A stretch of 64,000 nt of DNA from Nocardioides sp. GY 10127 (GTDB lineage: Bacteria; Actinomycetota; Actinomycetes; Propionibacteriales; Nocardioidaceae): assembly GCF_004919085.1 (NCBI RefSeq), contig NZ_STGL01000005.1, positions 558,001 to 622,000 on the forward strand, read 5' to 3'. The position numbers were made by a program, and so were the translations under genes. The notes beneath the pieces are model-generated. The model ran no database searches. It was not told where the DNA came from and saw nothing but the letters and a program-made list of their open reading frames with translations. How positions within the stretch are numbered: position 1 is the first letter of the stretch; the number at the start of each line of letters is the position of its first letter. Below, piece after piece: positions 1 through 10,027 of this stretch.

Positions 1-617
1 ACCGCCGCTGGTGCTTCGTGGACGTCGAGGCCCGGCAGGTGCTGCGCACGGTCTCGCACCCCGGGTTGCTGGAGCTCGAGGTGCGCGACGAGGACGCCGG
101 CCTGCCCGTCGTCCACGTGCCCACCGGTGAGCGGGCCGAGGGCGGGCCCGTGCCCACCGGGGAGACGCTGACCTGCGACTACTGGGGGCGCGCGGTGCCC
201 CTGGCCCTCCACGACGGCGCGCAGGCGGCGCTGGCCTCCCTGGTCCTGGGCCGCGACGTGGTGCTGGCGCAGGCGCCCCCGTCGGCGATCGTCTACGCGG
301 GCGGGGTGAGCCTGGTGAGCACGGCGTCGTGCCGGGCCGTGGGCGTCGACCCCGTGAGTGTCCGCGCCTCGCTCGTCCTCGACCTCGGCGACGAGCCCTT
401 CACCGAGGCCGCGCTCGTCGGACGGGAGGTGAGGCTGGGCTCGGGGGCCGTCGTGCGGCCCACCGCCGAGACCACCCGCTGCGCGGTGCTGGGCGCCGAC
501 GCCCTGCGGCGGCTCACGGCGCTGCGGGGGGCGCTCCTGCTGGGGGTCGACGGGGACGTGCTGGCACCCGGGGAGGTCCGTCCGGGAGACCCCGTGACGG
601 TGGACGGAGGTCCTTGA
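1..617 (+). CDS. MOSC domain protein, 5' end cut by window
   Basis: The reading frame is open from the first bases of the window (frame beginning at base 3), and the residues before the first in-frame GTG at 18 (RRWCFVDVEARQ) look like the N-terminal MOSC beta-barrel signature (R-W-x-x-V-D). The gene therefore most likely begins upstream, and the GTG is internal. About 200 residues are visible. MOSC proteins are related to the C-terminal domain of molybdenum cofactor sulfurases and are thought to carry sulfur or metal-sulfur groups. The Cys in the short GVDPVSVRASL region expected of active MOSC domains is not obvious (a Cys lies just before it, in STASCRAVGVDP). The family call rests on the N-terminal signature and overall pattern, so the exact substrate is unknown. 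Confidence 0.65.
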   Translation, partial: RRWCFVDVEARQVLRTVSHPGLLELEVRDEDAGLPVVHVPTGERAEGGPVPTGETLTCDYWGRAVPLALHDGAQAALASLVLGRDVVLAQAPPSAIVYAGGVSLVSTASCRAVGVDPVSVRASLVLDLGDEPFTEAALVGREVRLGSGAVVRPTAETTRCAVLGADALRRLTALRGALLLGVDGDVLAPGEVRPGDPVTVDGGP

Positions 618-649
618 TCCCCGACCCGCGCGCTGCGTTGGATGGAGGC

Positions 650-1111
650 ATGGCCTCCCGCAACCCCGTCGCCCGGCTCCTGCGCACCCGGTGGGCGGTG
701 CGGGCGCCGATCCCGCTGTTCCAGCACGGGCTCGGGTTCCTCCTCGGCCCGCGGATGCTGCTGCTCGAGCACGTCGGCCGCACGTCGGGCGAGCCGCGCT
801 ACGCCGTCCTCGAGGTCGTGGAGCGCGAGGACGACGACCACCTGCTCGTCGCCTCCGGACTGGGTCGGCGGTCCCAGTGGTTCCGCAACCTGGCCGCCAC
901 GCCGGCCTGCCACGTCTCGACCGGCAGGCGGCGTCGCGTGCCCGCCGAGGCGGCCGAGCTGCCGCCCACCGAGCGGGACGCCGCGCTGGCCGGCTACGCA
1001 GTCCGCAACCCCCGTGCCTGGCACGCGTTGGAGAAGGGCATGCAGCAGCTGGCCGACGAGCGCGGTGAGGCGCTCGACATCCCGCTCGTGCGGCTGAGCC
1101 TGCGGGTGTAG
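650..1111 (+). CDS. Deazaflavin-dependent nitroreductase family protein
   Basis: A 153-residue protein of the F420/deazaflavin-dependent nitroreductase (DDN, formerly DUF385) split-barrel family. The family pattern is clear: N-terminal basic/hydrophobic segment, LLLEHVGRTSGEPRY (typical L-x-T-x-G-R-x-S-G-x-x-R/Y), then a strand pair and SQWFRNLAATPACHV (W-x-x-N-L-x-A-x-P). These proteins bind F420 or FMN and reduce diverse substrates; the physiological one is not known. The ATG at 650 was chosen because it starts the conserved region. GGAGG sits only one base before it, too close for a normal ribosome site, while TTGGAT lies six bases upstream, so a leaderless mRNA is possible. It follows the MOSC gene by 32 bp. 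Confidence 0.75.
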   Translation: MASRNPVARLLRTRWAVRAPIPLFQHGLGFLLGPRMLLLEHVGRTSGEPRYAVLEVVEREDDDHLLVASGLGRRSQWFRNLAATPACHVSTGRRRRVPAEAAELPPTERDAALAGYAVRNPRAWHALEKGMQQLADERGEALDIPLVRLSLRV

Positions 1112-1783
1112 GTGTGGGTGTGCCGCGGCCGGCTGTGGCCTGCGGCCTGCGGCCTGCGGCCTGCGGCCAGCTGTGGCCGGCTGTGGCTGGTGGCCGGCTG
1201 TGGGCGGCGGCCGGCTGTGGACGTTCGGTCCTCGTCGTCACGAGGACCGAACGCGGCGGCTGGGGTGAGGGCAGCTGCCTGACCAGGGCGGATGCGACGT
1301 GGCAGGCGGGTGGGGTGGGGTTCGGTCCTCATGGAGGACGTTCGGCGTCACAGGCAGCCCGTCGGCGGCCCCGGCTCGCCCGGTGGGCGCCGGCGGCCGG
1401 CTGTGGGCGTTAGGTCCTCGTCGCCACGAGGACCGAACGCAGGAGCCGCCCCGGGGCCAGCCGCCTGACCAGGGCAGATGCGACGCGGCAGGCGGGTGGG
1501 GTGGGGTTCGGTCCTCACGGAGCACGCTCGGCGTCACCGACAGCCCGTTGGCAGCCCCGGCTCGCCCGGTGGGCGCCGGCGGCCGGCTCTGGGCGTTAGG
1601 TCCTCGTCGCCACGAGGACCGAACGCAGCAGCCGCCCTGAGGACAGCCGCCTGACCAGGGCAAACGCGGAGCGACAGGCGGCTGCGGGGCGTTGGGTCCT
1701 CGTCGCCGCGAGGACCGAACGGGGCAGCGGCAGCCGCAGCCGCAGCCCCAGTCGCAGCCCCAGCCGCAGCCCCAGCCGCAGCC
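1112..1783. repeat. Intergenic 186-bp tandem repeat block with hairpins
   Basis: This 672-bp convergent gap holds no convincing gene. It starts with four copies of the heptamer GGCCTGC (about 1137-1167). A hairpin with arms CGTTCGGTCCTCGT and ACGAGGACCGAACG around a 4-nt loop occurs at 1222-1253 (perfect 14-bp stem). Near-identical copies lie at 1408-1439 and 1594-1625, exactly 186 bp apart, embedded in a repeated 186-bp unit, and a fourth copy lies at 1690-1721. Because 186 is divisible by three, the reverse strand stays open for 141 codons, which is not evidence of coding. The end (about 1726-1795) is a run of GCAGCC/GCAGCCCCA hexamer-type repeats beside the 3' end of the phosphoglucomutase gene. 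The hairpin nearest pgm may terminate it. Confidence 0.85.
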
Positions 1784-3424
<1,641 letters not shown>

Positions 3425-3478
3425 GAGGCGCATCATGCCGCGCCGCGGGCACCCGTGGGGTGGTCCGCCCGGGTGGGA

Positions 3479-4312
3479 TCAGGGCGTGGTGGTGAGCCCG
3501 GCGAGGAACCGCTCGCCCAGCGCCTCGTCGCCCTCCAGGACGACGGCCGCCGCGACGTCCTGCGGGCGGCAGCGACCCCCGGCGAGCCGCACGAAGGTCT
3601 CCCGGTCGGTCCGGACCACGAGGGTCGGCGCGTCCGGCACCGGCGCCGGCCGCGCCCGCCCGTCGGGGCCCACGAGGGCGGCGCGCGGCTCCTCGCCGGC
3701 GAGCGCCAGCACCACCGAGTCACCGGCCTCGGCGCGGGCACGCTTCACCAGGACGTAGCCGAGAGACTCGGCCAGGAACGCCACGGCGTGGTCGGCCGCG
3801 GCCGTGTCGAGCCCGCCGGGTCGGCCGGTCGCGCGGCGCAGGTCCTGCTCGTGCATCCACAGGTCGAAGGGACGGTTGCGCAGCAGCGTCCGCACGGACC
3901 ACCCCAGGTCGCCGAACGGGGACGGCGCGGGGGCGTCGGGGTCCAGGGGCGGCTCGGCGCGCAGGGACGCGCGACGCAGCGAGGTCACGGTCCGGATCTC
4001 CGCCAGCAGGGCCGCCGGGGTCGCCGAGCGCCGGTTGGCCACGCCGATCTCCGTCCAGGCGCCCAGCGGGTTGCGCACGTGCGGCTCCCGGCCGACGTCC
4101 GCCGTCTCCTGCTCACCGGTGGCGATCACGGCCTCGGCGTGGGCGACGTGCGAGGCGATCGCGCGGACGTCCCAGCCGGGGAGGTCCGTGGGCAGGTCCC
4201 ACTCCGCCTCGTCGAGGTCGGCGAGGACATCGAGCACCCCGCCGACCGCCGTCCACCACACGTCCAGCAGGGGGCGCAGCTCGGCGGGCGCCTCGCGCCG
4301 TGCGGTCGTCAT
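3479..4312 (-). CDS. Maleylpyruvate isomerase/mycothiol-dependent family enzyme
   Basis: 277 residues with the DinB-like four-helix fold of the mycothiol-dependent maleylpyruvate isomerase family. Seen: LPGWDVRAIASHVAHAEA near residue 45, where the His is a predicted metal ligand, and the later RPFDLWMHEQDLRRATGRPG, which supplies the H-E-x-D ligand set. A C-terminal SCP2-like segment (about 190-275) follows. Family members use mycothiol as thiol cofactor for isomerisation or conjugation; the substrate here is unknown. The family is restricted mainly to actinomycetes, which supports the assignment of the organism. A TAGCCT hexamer six bases before the ATG suggests a leaderless transcript. The upstream GAF/SpoIIE gene is on the same strand, 62 bp away. 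Confidence 0.8.
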   Translation of the reverse strand: MTTARREAPAELRPLLDVWWTAVGGVLDVLADLDEAEWDLPTDLPGWDVRAIASHVAHAEAVIATGEQETADVGREPHVRNPLGAWTEIGVANRRSATPAALLAEIRTVTSLRRASLRAEPPLDPDAPAPSPFGDLGWSVRTLLRNRPFDLWMHEQDLRRATGRPGGLDTAAADHAVAFLAESLGYVLVKRARAEAGDSVVLALAGEEPRAALVGPDGRARPAPVPDAPTLVVRTDRETFVRLAGGRCRPQDVAAAVVLEGDEALGERFLAGLTTTP

Positions 4313-4374
4313 CCGGCGAGGCTAGCGAGGCCGCGCCTCCCGCGACAGGGGGTCCGGACGGGGGTGCCCGACGC

Positions 4375-6153
4375 TCAGACGAACCGGACGGCCAGCACCG
4401 CGAGGTCGTCGGCCTGCTCGGTGCCGACCAGCTCGCCGACCACGCCGTCCACGAACGCGCCGACCGGCTGCCGCCCGTGCCGGGCCGCGCTGTCGGCCAG
4501 CCGCGCGAGACCGTCGGCCAGCGACTCGCCGCGCCGCTCCACGAGGCCGTCGGTGTAGAGGAGCAGCGTGGAGCCGCGCGGCACCGTCACCCGGTGGTCG
4601 GTGCGCTCGGCGTCCGGGTCGACGCCCAGCAGGACGTCGGGGTCGCTGTCGCCGAGGAAGCGCACCTTCCCCTCGGGGCAGACGAGCACCGGCGGCGGGT
4701 GCCCGGCGTTCGTCCACAGGAGCGTGCGCTCGCTCGTTCCGTCCCGCGGCTCGATGCGCAGGTAGGTGAGCGTGGCCATCGCCTCGACGCCGAGGTCGTC
4801 CAACGCCCGGTCGAGCTTCGCCACGAGCGCGGACGGTGCCTCGTCGATCGCCCAGGCCAGCGCGCGCAGCGTGGCCCGCACCTGGCCCATCGTGGCGGCG
4901 GCGGCGAGGTCGTGGCCGACGACGTCGCCGATCATCAGGGAGGTGACCCCGCCGGACATCTCCACCGCGTCGTACCAGTCGCCGCCCACCTGGTCGCGCG
5001 CGGCGGCCGGCCGGTACCGGGCCGCCATGAGCAGGTCGTCGCTCTCGGGCAGGTGCGGCTGGAGGGCGCTCTGGAGCACGAGCAGCGCGTCCGACTGCTC
5101 CTGCACCAGCAGGGCCCGGCCCAGCGCCTGGGCGGTGTAGCGGCCCAGCGCCTCGAGCGTGGCGAGGTCGTCGCGCCCCAGGTCGCGCCGCTCGGGCCAG
5201 ATGACTGCCATCCCGCCGAAGGCACGGCCGCGATGGGTGAGCGGGACGAACGCGCGCGCCTGCCCGACCTGGCGGCTGAGGTCGAGCCGGTCGTAGACGG
5301 CGTTCTGGGCGTCGGTGTCGGGGAACCACAGGACGCGGTTCTCCAGCAGGGCGCGGCCGATGGGGTTCCGCTCGTCCGCGCTGAGCTCGCCGTTGAGCCG
5401 GGCGGACTCCCACTGCTCGCCCAGGTGCGGGACGTAGCGGAGCGTGCCGGGGCTGCCCTCGGAGCCGGGCAGGTCGGCGGCGCGGCGCACCGCGTCGTCC
5501 TCGGCGATCCACAGGCCGGCGACGAGGGCGCCGAGGTGCTCGCGGGCCACCGCGTCGACGGCCGCCGCGACGTCCACCACCGTGCGGGTGGCGGTGAGGG
5601 ACTCGGCGAGCGCGAGCAGCAGGCCGCTGCGCTGGCTGAGGTAGCGGTCGCGCGCGGCGCCCGCCGAGGCCGCCCGGCGCTGCTGGCGCTGCACGATCTC
5701 GGTGGTGACGGCCGCGGCGATGTCCTCGAGCGCGGCCAGCTCCTCGCCGTCCCAGGCGCGGGGCTGGTCGTCGATGGCGCACAGCGAGCCGATGACGCGG
5801 CCCTGCTGGTCGCGGATGGGGAAGCCGGCGTAGGCGATGACGCCGAGGTCGGGGATGGCCAGGTTCGTCCGCAGCCGCTCCTCCACCCGCGCGTCCGGGG
5901 TCACCAGGGGAGCCTCGTCGGCGACGACGTACTGGCAGAACGAGTGCGACAGGGGCGTCTGTCGCAGCTCCATCAGCTTCTCGTCCAGGCCCTGCGCGCC
6001 GACGAAGAGCTGGCGGTGGTCCTCGACGAGGCTGACGAGCGCGACGGGCACGTCGATCGCCCGGCGCACCATGCGGGCGTACCGGTCGAAGGACTCGTCG
6101 ACACCGATCTCCTCGGCGTCGGCTGCGGTCTCCGCCGCGGTCCTGCTCGACAT
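4375..6153 (-). CDS. GAF-GAF-SpoIIE (PPM) serine phosphatase
   Basis: 592-residue soluble signalling protein. A first GAF domain (about 20-155, with LVEDHRQLFVGAQGL, LSHSFCQYVV and AYAGFPIRD) is followed by a second GAF (about 175-345) and a PP2C-like SpoIIE phosphatase domain (about 375-592). The phosphatase metal sites are visible: VGGDWYDAV, MIGDVVGHDLAAAATMGQVR, LWTNAGHPPPVL, LLLYTDGLVERR and the final QADDLAVLAVRFV. Such proteins dephosphorylate anti-anti-sigma factors in partner-switching pathways, usually for stress or sigma-factor control. No kinase or STAS partner lies nearby, so its pathway is unassigned. There is no transmembrane segment. GAGAGG about ten bases before the ATG is a plausible ribosome site. 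Confidence 0.9.
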   Translation of the reverse strand: MSSRTAAETAADAEEIGVDESFDRYARMVRRAIDVPVALVSLVEDHRQLFVGAQGLDEKLMELRQTPLSHSFCQYVVADEAPLVTPDARVEERLRTNLAIPDLGVIAYAGFPIRDQQGRVIGSLCAIDDQPRAWDGEELAALEDIAAAVTTEIVQRQQRRAASAGAARDRYLSQRSGLLLALAESLTATRTVVDVAAAVDAVAREHLGALVAGLWIAEDDAVRRAADLPGSEGSPGTLRYVPHLGEQWESARLNGELSADERNPIGRALLENRVLWFPDTDAQNAVYDRLDLSRQVGQARAFVPLTHRGRAFGGMAVIWPERRDLGRDDLATLEALGRYTAQALGRALLVQEQSDALLVLQSALQPHLPESDDLLMAARYRPAAARDQVGGDWYDAVEMSGGVTSLMIGDVVGHDLAAAATMGQVRATLRALAWAIDEAPSALVAKLDRALDDLGVEAMATLTYLRIEPRDGTSERTLLWTNAGHPPPVLVCPEGKVRFLGDSDPDVLLGVDPDAERTDHRVTVPRGSTLLLYTDGLVERRGESLADGLARLADSAARHGRQPVGAFVDGVVGELVGTEQADDLAVLAVRFV

Positions 6154-6366
6154 CGTGTCTGCCTCTCGACTCGCGCGCAGCGTAACTGCGTGGACGGCAG
6201 CGGCTGGTGTCTTCCACGGACATTTGACCCAGTGGACGGTGAAACCGGCCAGCCGTGGTCGAAAACCTCACGCGACCTGCACGAACGCCCACCCCCCGGG
6301 GTGAGGGGGCTGCGTCCGTCGACGCGAGATGCAGGGGTGCGTGGACGCCGGCGCGAGACTGTCCCC

Positions 6367-8199
6367 ATGAGCTCGACGCAGAACCCCGGCACCCGTCCCC
6401 GCGTCCGCGCCCCCGAGCTGGTGGGCCGCGGCTGGCTCAACACCGGCGGCGAGACGATCCGCGTCGCGGACCTGCGCGGCCGCTTCGTCCTCCTCGACTT
6501 CTGGACGTTCTGCTGCATCAACTGCCTGCACGTCCTGGACGAGCTGCGCGAGACCGAGGAGCGGTTCGCCGAGGAGCTGGTGGTCGTCGGGGTCCACTCG
6601 CCGAAGTTCGTGCACGAGGCGGACCCGGACGCGCTCGCGGCCGCCGTCGAGCGCTACGGCGTCGCCCACCCGGTCCTCGACGACCCCGACCTGGTCACCT
6701 GGCAGGCCTACACCGCCCGCGCCTGGCCGACGCTCGTGCTCATCGATCCCGAGGGCTACGTCGTGGCCCAGTACGCGGGCGAGGGCCACGCCCACGCCAT
6801 CGCGGCCCTGCTCGCCGAGCTCGTGCCGCTCCACCGGGAGAGAGGGACGCTCCAGCCGGGCGACTCCCCGTACGTCCCGCCCGTGGTCGAGCCGAGCGAC
6901 CTGCGCTTCCCCGCCAAGGCCGTGCCGATCTCCCGGGACACCGCGGCCGGGCGTGTCGAGGGCGTCCTCGTCGCCGACGCCGGCCACGACGAGGTCGTGC
7001 TGCTGGCCGCCGGCGGGGACGACGGCACGGTGCTGCGGCGCTTCGGCGGCTTCCGCGAGCCCAACGGCCTCTGCCTGCTGCCCGAGGAGGTGGCGGCCGA
7101 GGTCGGCTACGACGTGGTCGTCGCCGACACGGCGGCGCACCGGCTCGTCGGGCTGTCGCCGGCCACGGGGGAGACCCGGACGCTGGCCGGCGACGGCACG
7201 CAGTGGATGCAGGGCGACGGCACCGAGCGGCTCTCCTCGCCGTGGGACGTCGCGTGGTGGGGCGACCGCGTCTGGGTCGCCATGGCCGGCGTCCACCAGC
7301 TCTGGACCTTCGACCCGCGCACGGGCGAGGTGGCGGTCGCGGCCGGCACCACCAACGAGGGCCTCCTGGACGGCGCGCCCGCCGAGGCCTGGTTCGCCCA
7401 GACCTCGGGGCTGGCCGCGGACGGTGACCGGCTCTGGCTGGCCGACTCCGAGACGTCCTCGCTGCGGGTGCTGGAGCGGGCCACGGAGCGGGCCACGGGG
7501 GAGGCCGGCGGCGGGCTCGTCGTCCGCACGATCGTCGGCTCGGGCCTCTTCGACTTCGGGTTCCGCGACGGCCCCGCCGACCAGGCGCTGCTCCAGCACC
7601 CGCTGGGCGTGACGGTGCTGCCCGACGGCTCGGTGGCGGTCTGCGACACCTACAACGGCGCCGTGCGCCGCTACGACCCGGCCACCGGCGAGGTCGGCAC
7701 GCTCGCCTCCGGGCTCGCGGAGCCCTCGGGCGCGTTCGTGGACGGGGAGCACCTGGTGGTGGTGGAGTCCACCGCGCACCGGCTGGTCCGGCTGCGGCTG
7801 GACGCCGACGTCGTCGCCACCGACGGCTTCTCCCACTCCACCCAGCGGCCGGTCACCGAGGTGGCCGCGGGGCTGCGGCTCGTCGTCTCCTTCACCCCTC
7901 CGCCGGGGCAGAAGGTGGACGACCGGTTCGGTCCGCCGTCCCAGCTGATGGTGGAGTCCACCCCGCCCGGCCTGATCCGGTCCGGCGGCGGACGCGGCAC
8001 CGACCTCGTCCGGACGATCGAGCTCGACCCGCACGCGGGCGAGGGCGTGCTGCACGTGGCGGCCCGCGCGGCCTCCTGCGACGCGCACGGCGGCGAGGGC
8101 GCGGCCTGCCGGATGCACCAGCAGGACTGGGGCGTGCCGGTGCGCGTCGTCGACGGCGCCCCCGACGTCCTCACGCTCCCGCTGGGCGGGGCCGAGTAG
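6367..8199 (+). CDS. NHLRC2-like thioredoxin-fold/NHL repeat protein
   Basis: 610 residues. The N-terminal thioredoxin-like domain (about 15-165) carries LLDFWTFCCINCLHVLDEL with the redox pair Cys50/Cys53 (CINC), and RAWPTLVLIDPEG with the cis-proline. An NHL six-bladed beta-propeller (about 190-490) follows, then a C-terminal beta-sandwich region. This is the architecture of human NHLRC2 and its bacterial relatives, whose biochemical role is still unclear. No signal peptide or lipobox is seen, so it is predicted cytosolic. The ATG at 6367 starts at the conserved N-terminus; GAGACT lies six bases upstream and there is no ribosome site, suggesting a leaderless message. It is divergent from the GAF/SpoIIE gene across 213 bp. 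Confidence 0.88.
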   Translation: MSSTQNPGTRPRVRAPELVGRGWLNTGGETIRVADLRGRFVLLDFWTFCCINCLHVLDELRETEERFAEELVVVGVHSPKFVHEADPDALAAAVERYGVAHPVLDDPDLVTWQAYTARAWPTLVLIDPEGYVVAQYAGEGHAHAIAALLAELVPLHRERGTLQPGDSPYVPPVVEPSDLRFPAKAVPISRDTAAGRVEGVLVADAGHDEVVLLAAGGDDGTVLRRFGGFREPNGLCLLPEEVAAEVGYDVVVADTAAHRLVGLSPATGETRTLAGDGTQWMQGDGTERLSSPWDVAWWGDRVWVAMAGVHQLWTFDPRTGEVAVAAGTTNEGLLDGAPAEAWFAQTSGLAADGDRLWLADSETSSLRVLERATERATGEAGGGLVVRTIVGSGLFDFGFRDGPADQALLQHPLGVTVLPDGSVAVCDTYNGAVRRYDPATGEVGTLASGLAEPSGAFVDGEHLVVVESTAHRLVRLRLDADVVATDGFSHSTQRPVTEVAAGLRLVVSFTPPPGQKVDDRFGPPSQLMVESTPPGLIRSGGGRGTDLVRTIELDPHAGEGVLHVAARAASCDAHGGEGAACRMHQQDWGVPVRVVDGAPDVLTLPLGGAE

Positions 8200-8221
8200 C
8201 GGCGCCGGGGTGACATCGGGC

Positions 8222-8243
8222 GGTGTCTCGCATCCGAGACACC
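8222..8243. promoter_or_regulatory. hutU operator, 22-bp perfect palindrome
   Basis: Nine-base arms GGTGTCTCG and CGAGACACC flank the centre CATC, 53 bases before the hutU start. The core TCTCG-CATC-CGAGA recurs as TCTCG-TATC-CGAGA 56 bases before hutH (35552-35565). The position and similarity point to a shared hut regulator, probably IclR-type. Confidence 0.75.
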
Positions 8244-8295
8244 AAGGCCCGGGAACCCTCTGGCGAGGGGGACGCGACAGGAGTGGACTGCCGTC

Positions 8296-9972
8296 ATGAC
8301 CACCAGCAACCCCCGCCTCCCGATCCACGCCCCGCAGGGCACGGACCTCGTCGCCCGCTCGTGGCAGACCGAGGCGCCGCTGCGGATGCTGATGAACAAC
8401 CTCGACCCCGAGAACGCGGAGCGCCCGGAGGACCTGGTGGTCTACGGCGGCACCGGCCGGGCGGCCCGCTCCTGGCAGGCCTACGACGCGATCCTCGCCG
8501 AGCTCAAGGACCTGGCGGACGACGAGACGCTGCTGGTGCAGTCCGGCAAGCCCGTCGGCGTGATGCGCACCCACGAGTGGGCCCCGCGCGTCCTCATCGC
8601 CAACTCCAACCTGGTGGGGGACTGGGCGAACTGGGAGGAGTTCCGCCGCCTGGAGGACCTGGGCCTCACCATGTACGGCCAGATGACGGCCGGCTCGTGG
8701 ATCTACATCGGCACGCAGGGCATCCTCCAGGGCACGTTCGAGACGTTCGCGGCCGTCGCCGACAAGAAGTTCGGGGGGACGCTGGCCGGCACCATCACCG
8801 TCACCGCCGGCCTCGGCGGGATGGGCGGCGCGCAGCCGCTCGCCGTCACCATGAACGGCGGCGTCGCGATCTGCCTCGAGGTCGACCAGGCGCGCCTCAC
8901 CCGGCGCCTCGAGCACCGCTTCCTCGACGTCCAGGCGCGCGACCTCGAGCACGCCCTCGAGCTCGCGACGGCCGCCCGGGACGAGCGTCGGGCCCTCTCC
9001 ATCGGCGTCCTCGGCAACGCCGCCGAGCTCCTGCCGCGGCTCGTCGAGATCGGTGCCCCGATCGACGTCGTCACCGACCAGACCTCCGCCCACGACCCGC
9101 TCTTCTACCTCCCCGCCGGGGTGCCGTTCGAGGAGTGGCAGACCCGCCGCGAGGCCGACCCCGAGGGCTTCACCAAGGAGGCGCAGGCCTCCATGGCCGT
9201 CCACGTGCGGGCCATGGTGGACCTCATGGACGCCGGTGCCGAGGTGTTCGACTACGGCAACTCGATCCGCGACGAGGCCCGCAAGGGCGGCTTCGACCGG
9301 GCCTTCGACTTCCCCGGCTTCGTCCCGGCCTACATCCGCCCGCTGTTCTGCGAGGGCAAGGGCCCGTTCCGCTGGGCCGCGCTGTCGGGCGACCCGGCCG
9401 ACATCGCCGCCACCGACAAGGCCATCCTCGAGCTCTTCCCCGACAACGAGCGGCTGCGCACCTGGATCACCATGGCCGGCGAGCGGGTGCACTTCCAGGG
9501 CCTGCCCGCCCGCATCTGCTGGCTCGGCTACGGCGAGCGCCACAGGGCCGGGCTGAAGTTCAACGAGATGGTCGCCTCCGGCGAGCTCAAGGCACCGATC
9601 GTGATCGGCCGCGACCACCTCGACTGCGGGTCGGTCGCCTCGCCCTACCGCGAGACCGAGGGGATGCTGGACGGCTCCGACGCCATCGCCGACTGGGCGC
9701 TGCTCAACGCCCTGGTCAACACCGCCTCCGGCGCCACCTGGGTCTCCTTCCACCACGGCGGCGGCGTCGGCATCGGCCGCTCGCTGCACGCCGGCCAGGT
9801 GGTCGTCGCCGACGGCACCGCGCTGGCCGCGGAGAAGATCGAGCGCGTCCTCACCAACGACCCCGGGATGGGCGTCATCCGGCACGTGGACGCCGGGTAC
9901 GACCGCGCCGAGGAGGTCGCGCTCGAGCGCGGCGTGAAGGTGCCGATGCCGTTCGTCTCGCGGGAGTCCTGA
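8296..9972 (+). CDS. hutU: Urocanate hydratase (urocanase)
   Basis: 558 residues, normal length for urocanase. It catalyses the second step of histidine degradation, adding water to urocanate to give 4-imidazolone-5-propanoate with tightly bound NAD+ acting as electrophile. Family landmarks: the early [13 protein letters not shown], the NAD-binding [18 protein letters not shown], the [15 protein letters not shown] segment with the active-site Cys, [11 protein letters not shown], and the conserved [15 protein letters not shown] near the C-terminus. It heads a co-directional cluster with the M20 amidohydrolase, hutF and hutI. A palindromic operator lies 53 bases upstream. hutH, the first enzyme of the pathway, is not here but at 35621-37213. 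Confidence 0.96.
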   Translation: MTTSNPRLPIHAPQGTDLVARSWQTEAPLRMLMNNLDPENAERPEDLVVYGGTGRAARSWQAYDAILAELKDLADDETLLVQSGKPVGVMRTHEWAPRVLIANSNLVGDWANWEEFRRLEDLGLTMYGQMTAGSWIYIGTQGILQGTFETFAAVADKKFGGTLAGTITVTAGLGGMGGAQPLAVTMNGGVAICLEVDQARLTRRLEHRFLDVQARDLEHALELATAARDERRALSIGVLGNAAELLPRLVEIGAPIDVVTDQTSAHDPLFYLPAGVPFEEWQTRREADPEGFTKEAQASMAVHVRAMVDLMDAGAEVFDYGNSIRDEARKGGFDRAFDFPGFVPAYIRPLFCEGKGPFRWAALSGDPADIAATDKAILELFPDNERLRTWITMAGERVHFQGLPARICWLGYGERHRAGLKFNEMVASGELKAPIVIGRDHLDCGSVASPYRETEGMLDGSDAIADWALLNALVNTASGATWVSFHHGGGVGIGRSLHAGQVVVADGTALAAEKIERVLTNDPGMGVIRHVDAGYDRAEEVALERGVKVPMPFVSRES

Positions 9973-10027
9973 GGCGGGTGCTGTGTCGGGTGAGGGTGCT
10001 GGCTGACGTGTGGGAGGGCGACGCGGC

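Noticed and set aside
1238..1663. A 141-residue reverse-strand frame with internal repeats
   Set aside because: It stays open because the 186-bp repeat is a multiple of three. There is no ribosome site and no conserved pattern.
6268..9885. A 1205-codon open frame antisense to the NHL and hutU genes
   Set aside because: It runs across two well-supported genes and contains only low-complexity mirror sequence.
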